Of a DNA stretch of 64,000 bases, positions 38,201 through 50,302 are shown piece after piece. The stretch covers positions 3,202,501-3,266,500 of the forward strand of contig JAJFZO010000094.1 of NCBI GenBank assembly GCA_021397835.1, in the 5' to 3' direction. A model generated the notes under the pieces. The model was not told the DNA's origin, did no database searches, and worked only from the letters and a program-made list of their open reading frames with translations. Source of the stretch: Moringa oleifera. Its lineage: Eukaryota; Streptophyta; Magnoliopsida; Brassicales; Moringaceae. Position 1 is the first letter of the stretch; each line of letters opens with the position of its first letter. A program made the translations under genes and the position numbers.

Positions 38201-40357
38201 AAGCAAAGGAAAGGTCGTTACATTTCAGATGCCCATTATTTTACTAGCACCAGAGGAATTTGGAAGCTCATAACAGCCACATCAGTGTGAACCCTCAGGA
38301 TTCTTAAAATGATTCTTTTAAGAAAATGGCTTCCTTCTTCTCTTTTTTGATAATGAAAATTCTTTAAAAAATGGATTTTAGGGTGAATACTAAGTAGGTA
38401 AATACTGTATAAGACCATAAGCAAAAGAACTGTATTATCTGTCAATGAAGACAAATGAATTGGAAAACAAATAACAAAGCATGATTCAGCATTACTAGCA
38501 TCTGATTCATGAAAGAAAATAATAATATAGAAAATGTGAAAGATATTAATCTACTGTTTTGCTTCTAATCACAAATATTGTCAAATTTTTTGATGCACAA
38601 ACTTCAATTTGACTAAAGACCATAAAGAGGCCCAACCAGCAAAGACTCAGTGGAAAAGCAATGAAAAAAAGAAGAAATATCATTTCATTGATATCTTATT
38701 CAAATTGAAACAACCTTCTGATCGCCTGATGGAATCTCCAAACGGTAAAAACACCCTCGGGGTTGGATCTCACCAGCAAACTGAACTTCATTGTTCCTAT
38801 TAAAAAAGCATAGACAAAACATAACTTAAACCTTTCAGAGAAAGATCACTTCACCAGAGTTATTTACAAATTTTCCCTTTTGAATGGAAATTAAAAATAA
38901 AAATAGATTACCTCTCACCACAATGCGGACATTCAAAGGCTGACAACAAGACCTGCAACCAAAAGAGATTTCAATAAGTCATAGCTCTTTCTTAAGGTTT
39001 AATCCATATGATACATGAACATACATAAGAGAGAGAGAGAGAGAGAGAGAAGATGAAACTAGAAAAACATAATTTGACTGTCGCACTCTAAACTATAGTG
39101 CAGTTAAGGAAACTAGAAAGTAAAAATTGTCAAAGCTCAACACAGAGCTCCATTTACATAACTAGTCAAGCATTGAATGCTAACTTGAGAAGAAAAACAC
39201 CATGAGGGAAGGAAAGACTGGTAACAATAGCAAAGGTAAGGTACATACCTTTCTGAAATGTGGAATTAACGTCAACAAAAGCCTCGTTATTCCCTGTTCA
39301 CAGGATTCAAGACGACATAAAAAAGCTTCAACATTGGAGCAAACTTAAGGAAATCTTATTATTATTTTGAATCAAAATTAATATAGCTGAAAACAAATAG
39401 ACATAAAGCAAACTAATAGAAACACTAAAGAGGAAAAAGAAAAATGGAAAGTAACCTACCGTTCCCATCATCTTGGAACAGTTAATATGTTTTATATAAA
39501 CATTTAGATGCAAGCAAATCAAAAAACAAAATATCAACTCAAAATGGATACTAAAGAAACAAATATAGTTTATGACAACCAGAAAATTAGTATAACAGCA
39601 AACTGTCACAACTACATTGTCAAAAATTTTCAGGCTGGAGTCTGCTAATATAATTTTCAAAATTCTCAAGCAGAAGGAAGATGAAAGATAAGCAATTCAA
39701 GAATTTATTATTCTTAATAGAACCATCCACTTCAGATGTAAGTCCACATTGCATCTTTCATTACCCTCACAAAAAAAAAGTTTTTTTTTTTTTTCATGGC
39801 AAGTATTAATATTCTTCTGTGTTCTTTTCACCTCCATAACTTTCTTCCGCTTTTTTTCTAACATTGAAGTGAATACGCATTTTAGCTTTCGTAGATTACA
39901 TTTTCCTGAAACTAATAGACACAAAGTTAATTGTTCCTTAAGCCTCACACCATAATATCCTTCTCAAAGTAAATAAGTGCAAACAAAATTCACCCTTAAA
40001 ATCGCAAATGTGTGAGAGCAAGAGCGGAAAACTTCAATAAATTTTTGTGGGCACACAGCCAATGTTAGAACGATTCAAGAACTAATTTCGTAGTGCTCCT
40101 CAATTTCACATAGCTGTGTCCAATCAGCACGTACACGTTGAAGACAAAATAACATAGGCAAACACAAACGTCAGCGTATGTCTGTGCGTGCGTGTGTTAA
40201 TGTGTGAGAGAGCGTGGAGAGGGGTGATTACGTTTTCGCCGCAGCGCATGCAGAGGCTTTCAACCTGATAAAGAGGAGCATCGTAGTCATCGTCGCCTGT
40301 GGAAATAGCTTCCACCACTGATCTCACGTCCACTACTTGGTCTTTACTGTTCTCCAT
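29204..40357 (-). CDS. ZPR1: ZPR1-type zinc-finger protein
   Basis: Conserved eukaryotic protein that binds translation elongation factor eEF1A and shuttles to the nucleus in growing cells. Exons in coding order: 40357-40232, 39293-39249, 38952-38912, 38796-38715, 38133-38089, 36745-36689, 35845-35786, 35681-35554, 33589-33322, 33215-33149, 32342-32272, 32182-32093, 31665-31557, 30548-30457, 29853-29748, 29316-29204. They give 499 residues. There are two ZPR1 modules. Zinc finger 1 is C36-x2-C39-x25-C65-x2-C68 and finger 2 is C292-x2-C295-x25-C321-x2-C324. Each is followed by an acidic beta-rich domain ([10 protein letters not shown] and [10 protein letters not shown] mark the equivalent spots). 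The tail is acidic and Thr-rich. Intron 10 has U12-type splice signals. Intron 8 carries a 20-base homopolymer that is poly-G in the transcript. The start ATG gives [10 protein letters not shown] directly ahead of the first finger. Confidence 0.98.
33644..33715. repeat. 36-bp tandem duplication in ZPR1 intron
   Basis: Two adjacent 36-base units each contain ACATTTTTCACATGCAAAAA and differ at a few positions. They lie 55 bases upstream (in transcript direction) of ZPR1 exon 33589-33322. Confidence 0.85.
33798..33817. repeat. C20 homopolymer (G20 in the ZPR1 transcript)
   Basis: Twenty consecutive C on the + strand inside the ZPR1 intron 33590-35553. ZPR1 is transcribed from the other strand, so the pre-mRNA carries G20 about 210 bases before the acceptor. 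The exact length may be a sequencing or assembly estimate. Confidence 0.85.
37796..37893 (-). mobile_element. Truncated poly(A) retroposon with 16-bp target-site duplication
   Basis: A perfect 16-base direct repeat, AACTTATGGACAAATT, occurs at 37796-37811 and 37878-37893. Between the copies are 66 bases that, on the minus strand, begin CCTTAGCGCC and end with CCCGATT plus a long A tract. Long TSD plus A-tail is the signature of LINE-mediated (target-primed) insertion. The body is too short to hold pol III boxes or coding sequence, so it is a 5'-truncated LINE end or SINE fragment. It sits in the ZPR1 intron 36746-38088, in the same orientation as ZPR1. Confidence 0.8.
39028..39050. repeat. 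GA microsatellite
   Basis: A GA run of about 11 units in the ZPR1 intron between exons 39293-39249 and 38952-38912. Confidence 0.9.
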
Positions 40358-40605
40358 CTTGGCGCTCTTTGAGTCTCTTCAAAAAAGAGAAGCAGAAGTA
40401 GTGCTTATTAATGCTCTCTCCCGTTCAAGTCTGTCAGAAAAACCAAAGTTCCCCTGTCAATGGAAGCAAGAAGGGACAAACAGCACTCTGATATAGATCC
40501 TAAGAGTAACTTCTAGAATCCAATGGAAGAATTCATGAAGTATCGAAAAAGCTGGAAGTTTATAGGAGAGATAGTGGGAGAGAGAGGGAGAGAGAGAGAG
40601 AATCA

Positions 40606-40613
40606 TTAGGGTT
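40606..40613 (-). promoter_or_regulatory. Telo-box-like motif upstream of ZPR1
   Basis: AACCCTAA on the minus strand lies about 250 bases before the ZPR1 start codon and next to a GA/CT-rich tract (40568-40600) that is pyrimidine-rich in the sense strand. Telo-boxes are frequent in plant promoters of translation and cell-growth genes. The motif is seen; its function is inferred. Confidence 0.4.
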
Positions 40614-40860
40614 GAGCCCGGGTCGAGCAACTGTATTTTCTTGACTGACCCGGAAAATATGTTGAAAATGTAAGAGGACTGTACCATTAGAGGCCCAAAA
40701 GCCAATCCTTAAGCCCAAAACACTGTCTCAAGACAAAGGTAGCCACCACTAAACCCAAGCTTATAACTCTTTAATTCCTTATTTTACTTAATTATTTCTA
40801 TTATTATATATATAAACCAAAATATTTAATTAATATTTTGAATGTTAAATATTAAATTTT

Positions 40861-41602
40861 AGGGTATGTTTGGTGTGCTCGATAGGATTGGATTATTATG
40901 AAGGAATAAGATTGAATTGCATTGAAGTGAAATTATATTAATGTTGTGGTATATTTGGTGTAATATATGATAAGATTAAAATTAATTTCAATTTTTTAAA
41001 AATATTATAATATTTAAAAAAATAATATGATCTAATAGGTAGTATATTGTATAATAATTAAGCGAGAAATATAATTTTTTTAATTTTTATTATATCCTAT
41101 TATCTTTTACTTAAAAATACGATTATAAAATAAATTTTATAAATATGAGAAATAACTAAAAATTAATTGTGAATATTTATTTAATAATATTAATATCTTT
41201 AAAATAAGATAAATTAATTTAAAATAATATTTTATTTGAAATAGCTTGAAAATTAAAATAAAATTTATAACAAGTTTAGATTGTATTATAATTAATTAAT
41301 TAATTAACTAATATATTTTTTGTTTTTTACTTAATTTTTAAAAATATATTTACATTAATTTAATATTTTAAATTTGGTGATGTTAATGATATAAAGTAAA
41401 ACTTAATTTTATGCATTAATCCAATCCATCTTTTTAAGGAACAATTTTATCCACCAATTCAAGGGTATAAAATTATACCCTTCTAATGGAATAAAAAAGG
41501 ATATGGGCTAAGTTTATCCTCATTCCATCCTTGCACCAAACATGAGATTGAGATAAAAATCATCCTATCTCAATCCAATGTCATACAACAAACATGATAG
41601 GT
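40861..41602. mobile_element. Possible non-autonomous DNA transposon remnant
   Basis: The left end starts GGGTATGTTTGGTGTG and the reverse complement of the right end contains CATGTTTGTTGTATGA. Each end has a second, internal copy of the same theme (TATATTTGGTGT near 40950; CATGTTTGGTGC on the reverse strand near 41542), followed by GATAGGATTGGA-like sequence. Such subterminal repeats in inverted orientation around an AT-rich, coding-free interior suggest a MITE-like element. I could not fix an unambiguous target-site duplication, so the borders and superfamily are open. Confidence 0.4.
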
Positions 41603-42580
41603 ATAATATTAACATTGATAATTTTATTTATATAATTTTAAAATTGATGATATTTATTTATAGAATTTTATTTTTATATCATTTAATAATAATTAAAAAT
41701 ATTTTAAAATTTTAGTTTAATGATTAATTTAACATTAAAATGATAAGAGTTTTAATTTTTAATTCAAATTTAAAAGTTAAACATAACTTTAATAATTTAA
41801 AATATTGATCAGTATTTATTACAACCGCTTGATTCTTTTAAATATCAAAAGTTTGATGAAGTTAAAAAGAAAGTCAAATTTTTTTATTATATTTAAAAAT
41901 TTTCTTGCATTTATTATTATATAATATATGTATTATTTTAAGGGTTAATTTGAATTTGTTTATTAAATTTAAATTAATACATCTCACATTAATTTAACAC
42001 TGAAAAATAAATAATTTTAATTTTTTTGATAAAAATATTTAAAAGATTAGTTTTATGATAACATGTGCATGGCATATGTTGCCAATTAGTTGTCGAAATA
42101 ATAAGTGCTACCATTTTATAAATGTTCAATTTTCTTCACATCTGTCCCTAGAAGATCCAACATTTGCATTTTTCAGCTAACTCAATTACCCAATTAATTT
42201 TTTTATAAAATTTAATGTCACTATATATATATACATATATAATTAATAAAAATAAATTAAAATAAAAAAATGATGAGATTTATATTTCTAAAAAAAAAAA
42301 TTAAAGGCAGCTTAACTATAAGAGTAACATATTATTTGAAGATTACAAGTTTGCCATAATTTAGTTGTTGTTTAATGGGTAATTAGTAGCCTTTGAGTTT
42401 ATTTTCAAAGATAAATTTGGGAACATAATTATTCTATTTCAATAGTTCAGTATTATTTTGTGCAATTTTTTTTTTTTTTTTTAGTTTTTAATGTGGATCA
42501 GTTACATTTGTTGAATATGTGAAACATTTGGCATGCAAGTATGCTTTGGTAAAGAAAAAAAGAAGTCAATTACCAAACAA
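41603..42580. other. AT-rich intergenic DNA
   Basis: No gene signal. A/T-dominated sequence with T and A homopolymers up to the 5' flank of the tRNA gene. The motif ACCAAACAA just before 42581 is a CAA-type start region typical of plant tRNA genes. Confidence 0.6.
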
Positions 42581-42653
42581 GCCGTCTTAGCTCAGCTGGT
42601 AGAGCGCATGGCTTTTAACCATGTGGTCGTGGGTTCGATTCCCACAGACGGCG
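42581..42653 (+). tRNA. tRNA-Lys (anticodon UUU)
   Basis: A complete 73-base cloverleaf. The acceptor stem GCCGTCT pairs with AGACGGC, and the discriminator is G. The D-arm GCTCAGCTGGTAGAGC holds the internal pol III A box, the anticodon stem CATGG/CCATG encloses the loop CTTTTAA (anticodon TTT at 42614-42616), and the T-arm GTGGG-TTCGATT-CCCAC holds the B box. No intron and no encoded CCA, as for a nuclear eukaryotic tRNA. It reads AAA/AAG lysine codons. Confidence 0.98.
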
Positions 42654-42670
42654 AGGGGATCTCCTGTTTC

Positions 42671-42676
42671 TTTTTT
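42671..42676 (+). terminator. RNA polymerase III terminator of tRNA-Lys
   Basis: A run of six T, 17 bases after the end of tRNA-Lys on the sense strand. Confidence 0.75.
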
Positions 42677-43521
42677 GGGCCTGCTGGTTGGTAGTTAATT
42701 GCAAAGGATAATAGATTAGAGCTTAATTTTGACAAGGAATCCTGATATAATCAAAATGCAAACTCTAAATCAATTTGACAACTTAAATTAATATGAGAGT
42801 TAGATCAATTAATATTACGTAATAAATCATTTTCTTTATGTACATAATATAAAATAAAATATTACTTATTACAAAAAATGTTTACACAAATTAAATCATG
42901 ATTCTATCATCACTCGAAGTATTTTACACTACAATCATATATTTGTTCCAAGGGATAAATCTAACCCCCAAAAAACAATATAATGAAAAAGCCCAACTAA
43001 AATAGTAATGAGATTGAGCATTAAGAAAATTAACTACCTTAACCAACCAATTTCATTGAGCAAGAGTGGAACAGATAAAACATGAGCTACAGGCCACCTA
43101 ATTCTGCATGCCTCATCTTGATAGTAATTGTCAGCAACTGCCATTTAAAACCTAGAATCAAACTAAATTGAGGGCATAGTACTGTAAATGGCCTAAAAAA
43201 CATAACAAATGTTTAGATTTCTCTAAAACAAATTGTACCATCATGAAGGATTCAATAGAATGTCATAATAAAATACTGAATAACCATCTAATTATACATG
43301 CCAGCCCTGCAACATTTAACATGCATTACATGGGCTGATACAGATTCTGTCTATCAGTTGCCATGTTACTCTCAGATGAGAAAAGAAAAGGTCAGCAAGA
43401 GTTTTTCCATCCTTTTTCCTTCACACCCAACCCCCCCTTTTTCAATGATCAAGGATCCTACCACAGATAACCGACCTGAAGACTCAATGATACACAGGTA
43501 TCCCATGAGAAACCCACTGCA
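42677..43521. other. Intergenic region, mostly PRP38B 3' UTR side
   Basis: No coding feature. It holds the 3' flank of the tRNA and, at its right end, the presumed 3' UTR of the oppositely oriented PRP38B gene. Confidence 0.5.
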
Positions 43522-46500
43522 CTATTTCCATTTAGAACCACCAAGTCTAATCACCTCTTCACCATCAGTATCCCTCCTAGGTATCCTTTCAACGGCAGCA
43601 TCTCCTTTTTGATCACACAAATCACCATAAAGATCCTTAAGCTTAGCCAGATTGCTAGCTGCAGATTGCTTATCCTTGCTGCCATCTCTTTGTGGACTTG
43701 AATGACGATCAAAGTGTGCATTGCCAGCTTGCAAGCTCTGACTTCCGCTTCTGCTCCTGCTCCGGCTACGATTCCTATGCGTACTAGCATCTCTATAATG
43801 CCTATCATCATCATAATCCCTTCTGCTCTCTCTATCTGCATGCCTTGACCTTCGATCATAATCATGCCTCCGTTCTCTATCTCTCTCCCATTCCCGTTCC
43901 CTATCCCTATCCCTATCCCTGATTCTCTCCCTGTCCCGGTCCCGATCATAGTCCCTAGCCCTCTCCCTGTTCCTGTCTCTGTCTCGGTCCCGATTCCTGT
44001 CTCTATCTCTATTACGATCCTGATCCCTATCCCTCTCTCTTGACCGACCACGTCCCTGTTCACGTTCGCGATCGCGGTCCCTATCCCTATCTGAATATTC
44101 CCTATCAGAATGATATTCACGACTCTGGCTGCGACGACTGGTGGGAGATCTTCGTACATCATCACCATTATTTCTGTCATAAGAGGGTGGTGGTAAAGCA
44201 CGTCGAACAGGAGATGAATCCCTGGTTGATGCACGATGAGGAGCCCGCTGTCCAAATGAGACGGAAAGCGCAGCTTTCACAGATGGTGGTCGACGGGCAG
44301 TGTCATCAGATCCATGACGGGTGGAATCCCCAGTCACACCAGAATGTTTGGCAGGTAGCTTCATCTTTTCAAGATTAGCTACTACCTGCCGCATGACAGG
44401 GACAGGGATACGGGGAAAAAGAGTATCAAAGTAGTACTGCAACAAACATAAATCAAGTTAACTCTCCCTCTGAATGTAGTGAGTAAACACCTTCAACAAT
44501 ATGAAATTATGAAAGAGGCACCATTAACATACAGAAAAAAGATGAATATCACAAAATAAAACCTAGTTCAAAAAAGGAAAACTAATATAAGGATGGTCAT
44601 AAGTAATGGCACTTCAACAGGAAAATAATGAGCAACAAAGAAAACCTGTGGTCTAAGCAATGTACAAAAATAGAATCCTAGCTCTGAACTCACAAAAGCA
44701 AACTCTAAAGTTTCAGAGAATTATGGACAATGGATGTTCTGTCAAGTACCTTAGCTAAAAAGGAAGAACTTGATGGTTGCACCTCGTGTGTTCGAAATTC
44801 AAGACAAAAAGCAATTCATAAGGAGCATACATTTCGTGCACATAAAAGAATGCATTCAGTCCATATTACCCCTACAACTTAATGGAATAAATGAAAAATG
44901 AAAAAAAAAAAAGAGAGAGAGAGAGAAAAGCAGCAGATAGCACACCTATAAAAACACATATGGAATTTAAGGAAAGACTACTTCAAAATTACCCATCAAA
45001 ATTGCATGTACCATTTGCCAGCCAAAAAGATACTCATCTAGATGTTTTTTAAATGTCAATATGAAAATGACATTTAATCATGAACCATCTGAAATGGATG
45101 TCTTATTACTGAAACACAACAACAAAAAAGTCTTGGTTCCAGACAAGTATGCATCTTCAGTTTACAACAGAAGGTTAATTCCATTTTTTTTTTAATAATA
45201 ATTTTGGGAAAGAGAAGTACTCCAAAAAATAGTGAAATCCCCCACGGGCACACAACTCTTTGTTCTCAAACATTTACTAATAAAACCACCAGAAATCCTA
45301 AAAGTTCAAAAAGGCTTTTGGAGCAAACCATCTCCATCGTCACATCACTGGTCAAACTAAAATGCTTGGTCAACTCTAGCGTAAAAGTTAGCTTCATGTA
45401 TGTTGTGCCAGTGCCAGACTTCAGCATCATCACTAAAAATTTCAAAACCTAAATCCATTTGTCTCATGTCAATTTCCTGATTAACAGCTCTCTATTGTAA
45501 GCTTTGTCAATTCACTAGAACACAGTAATTAGGAATGGAAACTTGAATATGGTGCAATTGAAGAGCTTAAATGTCATATGGAATAAACATAAATGTCTCT
45601 CGCCAGTTTTAACTTTGACATGCATGATGTAAGTAATTGATTCAACAATTTGGTAAAATAAGGAGTCAAAAACTCATGGAACACCACCAAAGTAACACCG
45701 CGTCCAAGATGATTTCCTACCCTATTCCATATCTACATCTATCTTATAAGTTTTGCTCAAACAAAAAGCGTATGAAAAGGTACGCAGACTAACCTGTCCA
45801 AGGAGCAGATCACGCACGTATACACCCATTGTTGTCATTCTCCCATTAGATCCAGGTGAGAATTCCTGAGAAGCAACATCATAATTTTACTGTGTGGATA
45901 AATCAATGAACAATTGAAAGTATTTTATAAATCATTGTCAGGCAATTTTAGACAGTGATCCAATGTGCATGCAATGAACAATATGACCCCACTGAGAAAC
46001 ACTGTAAGCCCCATAAAATAATCGCCAGACAAGTAGTTGCTAATAAGGATGACATAAACTTCCAAGAAATGCCAAAAAAAAAAAAAATCCATCAACCATC
46101 CCAAGCCAAAGCTTCTTCAAAATTCCTTTTTCCCCCTTTCTTCTCTGAAAAGGTATATAAAGCAGGCTAAAAATAGCATCAGTTTTCTGTGTATAATAAA
46201 GACGATGCTTATCTGGCTGCTAAGATCAGAGGTGCAACCATGTAATAAGTGCAAGATGATAGAAATAGAAGGCAACTCTTTGGTCCAAAAACTTGTTAAC
46301 AAAGAATATAGAGCCAAATAATAAAAAATTGCATTCTTTTTTCATAAATATAGATCAACCACATAAGCAGAAACCAGCTCACTACATGGGTTGCAAGACA
46401 AATCAAGCAATTAACCAATACAATCAACTACCAGTACTAGCCCATAACTTCATCATTTTGAACCAGAGATTAATATATATTGACAGAATACTACAACCCA

Positions 46501-49319
46501 TTAGTCAAACAATACCACATGGAAACACATGCCTTTTCTCATTGTGTTAAGGAAAAAAATAGAAGTAATTTGTACTCGGTTTAGATGTCCTCATGACCAC
46601 TTTACCCAAGTCAGATAGAGAAAAAGTAAATCAGTTTACAGTTGAAAAGAAATATGTAAGTTGACCATCTTGAATCTTGGACATTAACATTTTGCAGGAC
46701 TTGGATAGCAAGAGGATTGTATTGATTCACAATTCCAAGAAGAGGGCATATTTTGGTTAATCATTGCATTCTTTATATTTAAAATACATTTTGATTTGAT
46801 ACTGTAGCATCTATGTGCTTTCGTTTGTAGCTGACTGCCTGTTAAGAAATTTGGTGGGATTTCTGCATCACAGGAAGCCAAGCAAGTAGCTAGATAACTT
46901 CCTTTGTCTTTTTTTTTTTTTTTTGGGCTCCCTTTTTGATGGTTGGAAAGAGGGAAGTAAAATAGCTCTCACTAGTGAGATTATTGTCCACTTTTAAGGA
47001 TAGACAGTTTTATAGTTTGAACTTTTGGCATAATTGACAATGTTTTGCAAATTACATAGACCTCGTAGAGTATATTGAACTTTGTCTACTAAATAGCTTC
47101 CATCTTCTACATGGGTGTGCCTCACATCATAACCACAAGGAAATGAATACAAGATTACCTAGAAGCCACACATCCCTCAAAAAGTTGGTTTCTTCAAGTC
47201 AACCTTAGGACAGTAGTTAAACCCAGCAATCACATATAAATATTGTCCTATAAGGATCACGGCTTCAGAAGCACTCTCATCGTGGCTTGACATGTTCATC
47301 CACATGTACTGTCGTGGCTTGACTGTAATGATTCTAGACAATTCGAATGGACATGATCAATCTATGTAATTTACATTTGAAAGTACATTTGATTGCATGT
47401 TCGGAGGAGATACCTTTCTCTCTGAAGTTGCAACATTCAAACTATCACACCATTCTCGTGAGACAAACAATGACAGTCACAATATGCTTCGACATTGTAA
47501 CTACAGACTATTACAGAAAGATCAAGGTCAGCAAAAAGCCTGCAGCTCGGAATCCAAACTATGGCCTTTTTGGCTGGCTTCTGCCAGCCACTTTTTTTTT
47601 AAGATTTATATTATTTTTAACAGGCTAAATTGGGCATCAAGAAAGCTAGCCCCTTCAGGGGCATTTCATTGAGACCTACCCAATTAAAAAAGCGAGGACG
47701 ATGTCAAGGCCTGTTTTTCAAGTGATCCGAATAAATGCAACATGGTTTCAATTTCGGGATGGATCCTGGCCAATAGGCATTTTGCTGACCTTCAACTCCC
47801 CACATATTGCTGAGATACTATATACAACAGAGGGAGGGAAAAAAAAAAGCAGCCAAACCTACTTCACATACCTCCTCATCTTTAACATATGGTTCAAACC
47901 AAGTCCATAAAGTCTTTGGATCTGCAGCATACCTCAAGTAGAGAAACCCAACCTGCAATCAAGTATTAAGGTATCAAACCCAGAGCATAAGCTCAAACAA
48001 AACATGAACCAAATCAGCACTACATGACAAGTAAATAGCTTACAAACAAACAGAAATATTCTAAAACAATTACATAGTGCAAATCTAGGCTTTAATGCCA
48101 AGCAGAATATGAAATCTGTCCTAAGAATAGGGAAGCAGAATTGAGATTCTAGTTTTCTTGTGATTCTAAACAGTCGTAGCCGACAGAGAAAAGCACTGAA
48201 TGAAATTGGACAACAATCATGACAGCCTAAGTTGAGCCACCAGACATGGCAAAAGATCACCTAGGACGAAGAGATACTCAGCAACTTAGGAAAAAGGACA
48301 CCTCAAACCTTCATTTGCAGATACTGCTAGGACAGTGTTATGTGGACTGAGGAAAGTCTCAGCAACTCTAAGAGACAATGAGACCTCAACCTTGTTTGTA
48401 GAAATCTGCTAGGCAAAACAAGGGAATTATCATGCCCATGTATGTATTTGTGCACCTATTTAAAGTAAGACATCAACAAAGAATGAAGTTTTAAAAGAAT
48501 TACAGAAATAAAAGATGGTCAATTACCTCTCTATGAGAAGGATGCTCTTTAAATTTCTGAAAGATCAAATGGTTACCCTTCATTCATAAAATTGGTTACA
48601 TAATAGAGTCCCAAATCCATGCCAAATGTTTCTTTCACATAGTTAAACATTAGAATATTTATTGACTCGACCACGATATTATTTTTTAATCAAAAACTCG
48701 ACCACAATATTATGTCCCAAAATGAGAGGTCTCAACAAAGATATTATGAATCTTGATTTTCTAAATAGTGCAAATAATAATTCATATCAGTGTTCTATCT
48801 GTTACAATCATACAAATTTGACACCCAAAAAAAAATCATTTGGAAAGTGTTCTAAAAGAAATAATTTTCCTCGACTTAAACAAATGCAAAAGATGCTCAA
48901 TATATGCTTACGTTCATGCATGTACATATCTATTTATTTAAACACAAGTTAATCACTACTCAATTTGATCAATTATTCAAGTAATTTAAGTTGCAACGAA
49001 CATAAATAAATAGGAAAGAGGCTTCACTTACAGCTCGAATGTAAGGAGAATCTGGGTGCTTTAATAGCCCATGCATTTGTTTAACGGTGAGTTTCATGGT
49101 AAAATATTTGTAAAGAAGACAAAATGCTGTTGAAGGACCACGACAATTTCCAGTCATCCATGGCTCCACATGGTCAACTTGATTGTAAATTTCATCAATC
49201 ACTTCATGGTATGTCTTTAAGCGGTAAAGCTCTTTGAAGTAATCAGAAGACAAAATGTTCATACAAAGGACCTTCTCTAACAATGAATCAATTGGTTTGC
49301 CACAGCTCTGTATCTCCAT
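43522..49319 (-). CDS. PRP38B: PRP38B-type pre-mRNA splicing factor with RS/RD tail
   Basis: PRP38-family spliceosome protein, acting in the nucleus around B-complex activation. Exons in coding order: 49319-49032, 47952-47872, 45865-45794, 44436-43522, giving 451 residues. The PRP38 domain fills about residues 1-175 (landmarks NILSSDYFKELY, MTGNCRGPSTAF, LLKHPDSPYIRA, VGFLYLRY, FSPGSNGRMTTMG, YYFDTLFPRIPVPV). The rest is a low-complexity Arg/Asp/Glu tail with long DRDRDR runs, then an SRSRSRS stretch and a conserved end with LKDLYGDLCD and GSKWK. The N-terminus is set by the ATG giving MEIQSCGKPI. A 5' UTR intron is likely (donor GTACGT at 50151, acceptor before 49358). Exon 1 ends and exon 2 begins in phase 0, which would allow an extra 30-nt exon seen in intron 1. 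Confidence 0.96.
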
Positions 49320-50224
49320 AATGGCTCATCAAATTTGTGGACCACCAAGTTTTCCTATCTAGAAAAACCCTCAAAATCCAAATCCTACAAAAACCATGTA
49401 GCTCATAAGAACCATTGATGATAAAGTAGATCAAACACAATTCGGATCTAAAAATTCAAGAACATGGAAGTAACCAGACAAGAAGTAACACAACAGTGAC
49501 TTTAAAATTAAGAAACCCCAAATTTCAGTTTGGTTACCCATAGTTATAGAAACAAGGAAAATTCAAGCATTAAAGAAACTATGCGATCAATAGAAATAGT
49601 CAACTCAATTATTGCATTTAAACTAAAAAATAAGCATTAACATCAAAAGATTATCATTTTATGAGGGAAAATTTGAAATCAAGCTCTGCTTAAGTGTTTA
49701 AGAGTTTGAATCTCTAGTGCTCAGTACCTCTTGGGTTTTTAAGGAAAAGGAAGCACGAAGAAAAGCAGAAAGGTCCGATCCTTTAGTTTCAGTTCATCCC
49801 CTCCGTTTTTTTTTTTTTGTTAACATAATGGAGCTAAGCCACTACGAAGGCCCGCATTCAAATCAGCAAGAAGCTTACATCGTAACAGAGAATGAAAACT
49901 TCGAACGAAAAAAAAGAAACTAGATATTGAAGCTCAACATATGTACTTTAAACCATACAAATCCTAGAAGCATCACAATAAAACCCTTTAAATAATCTGA
50001 ACTGGGCTACCGATTTTCTTCAAAATCACAGAAATTGGTGAACCCAATTAAACCTACAAATAACCAAACAGAAATAGCAGATTCAAAATAAAACTGTCAT
50101 AGAAGAAACAAAAACAAATTGAAAAAACTATAGCAGTAATCCAGCACGTACCAACAGTAATTCGAATTACGGAATTCGTCGAAGAAACAAGAGGCAGTAG
50201 GAGCCTGAGGATGGACCTTCCAAT

Positions 50225-50233
50225 AAACCCTAA
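50225..50233 (+). promoter_or_regulatory. Telo-box near the PRP38B transcription start
   Basis: AAACCCTAA, a perfect telo-box on the + strand, lies upstream of the inferred PRP38B 5' UTR exon. ZPR1 has a similar motif. In plants such boxes are common in promoters of ribosomal, translation and splicing genes. The role is inferred. Confidence 0.45.
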
Positions 50234-50302
50234 CAACGCCGCTCGGTGGCACGCGGACTATGCAATTGAAAGGGCAGTAATAATTGTCAGATAACCGGGT
50301 CA

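Noticed and set aside
43551..44378. Long ORFs in other frames over the PRP38B tail (234-codon GIGIGTG-type frame and an antisense 112-codon frame)
   Set aside because: They are low-complexity shadows of the Arg-Asp repeat coding region. The sense frame continues the PRP38 domain.
47571..47600. Perfect 8-bp hairpin TGGCTGGC/GCCAGCCA with a TTCT loop followed by T9, resembling a bacterial terminator
   Set aside because: It lies inside a plant intron of PRP38B; rho-independent terminators are not expected there, and no pol III gene precedes it.
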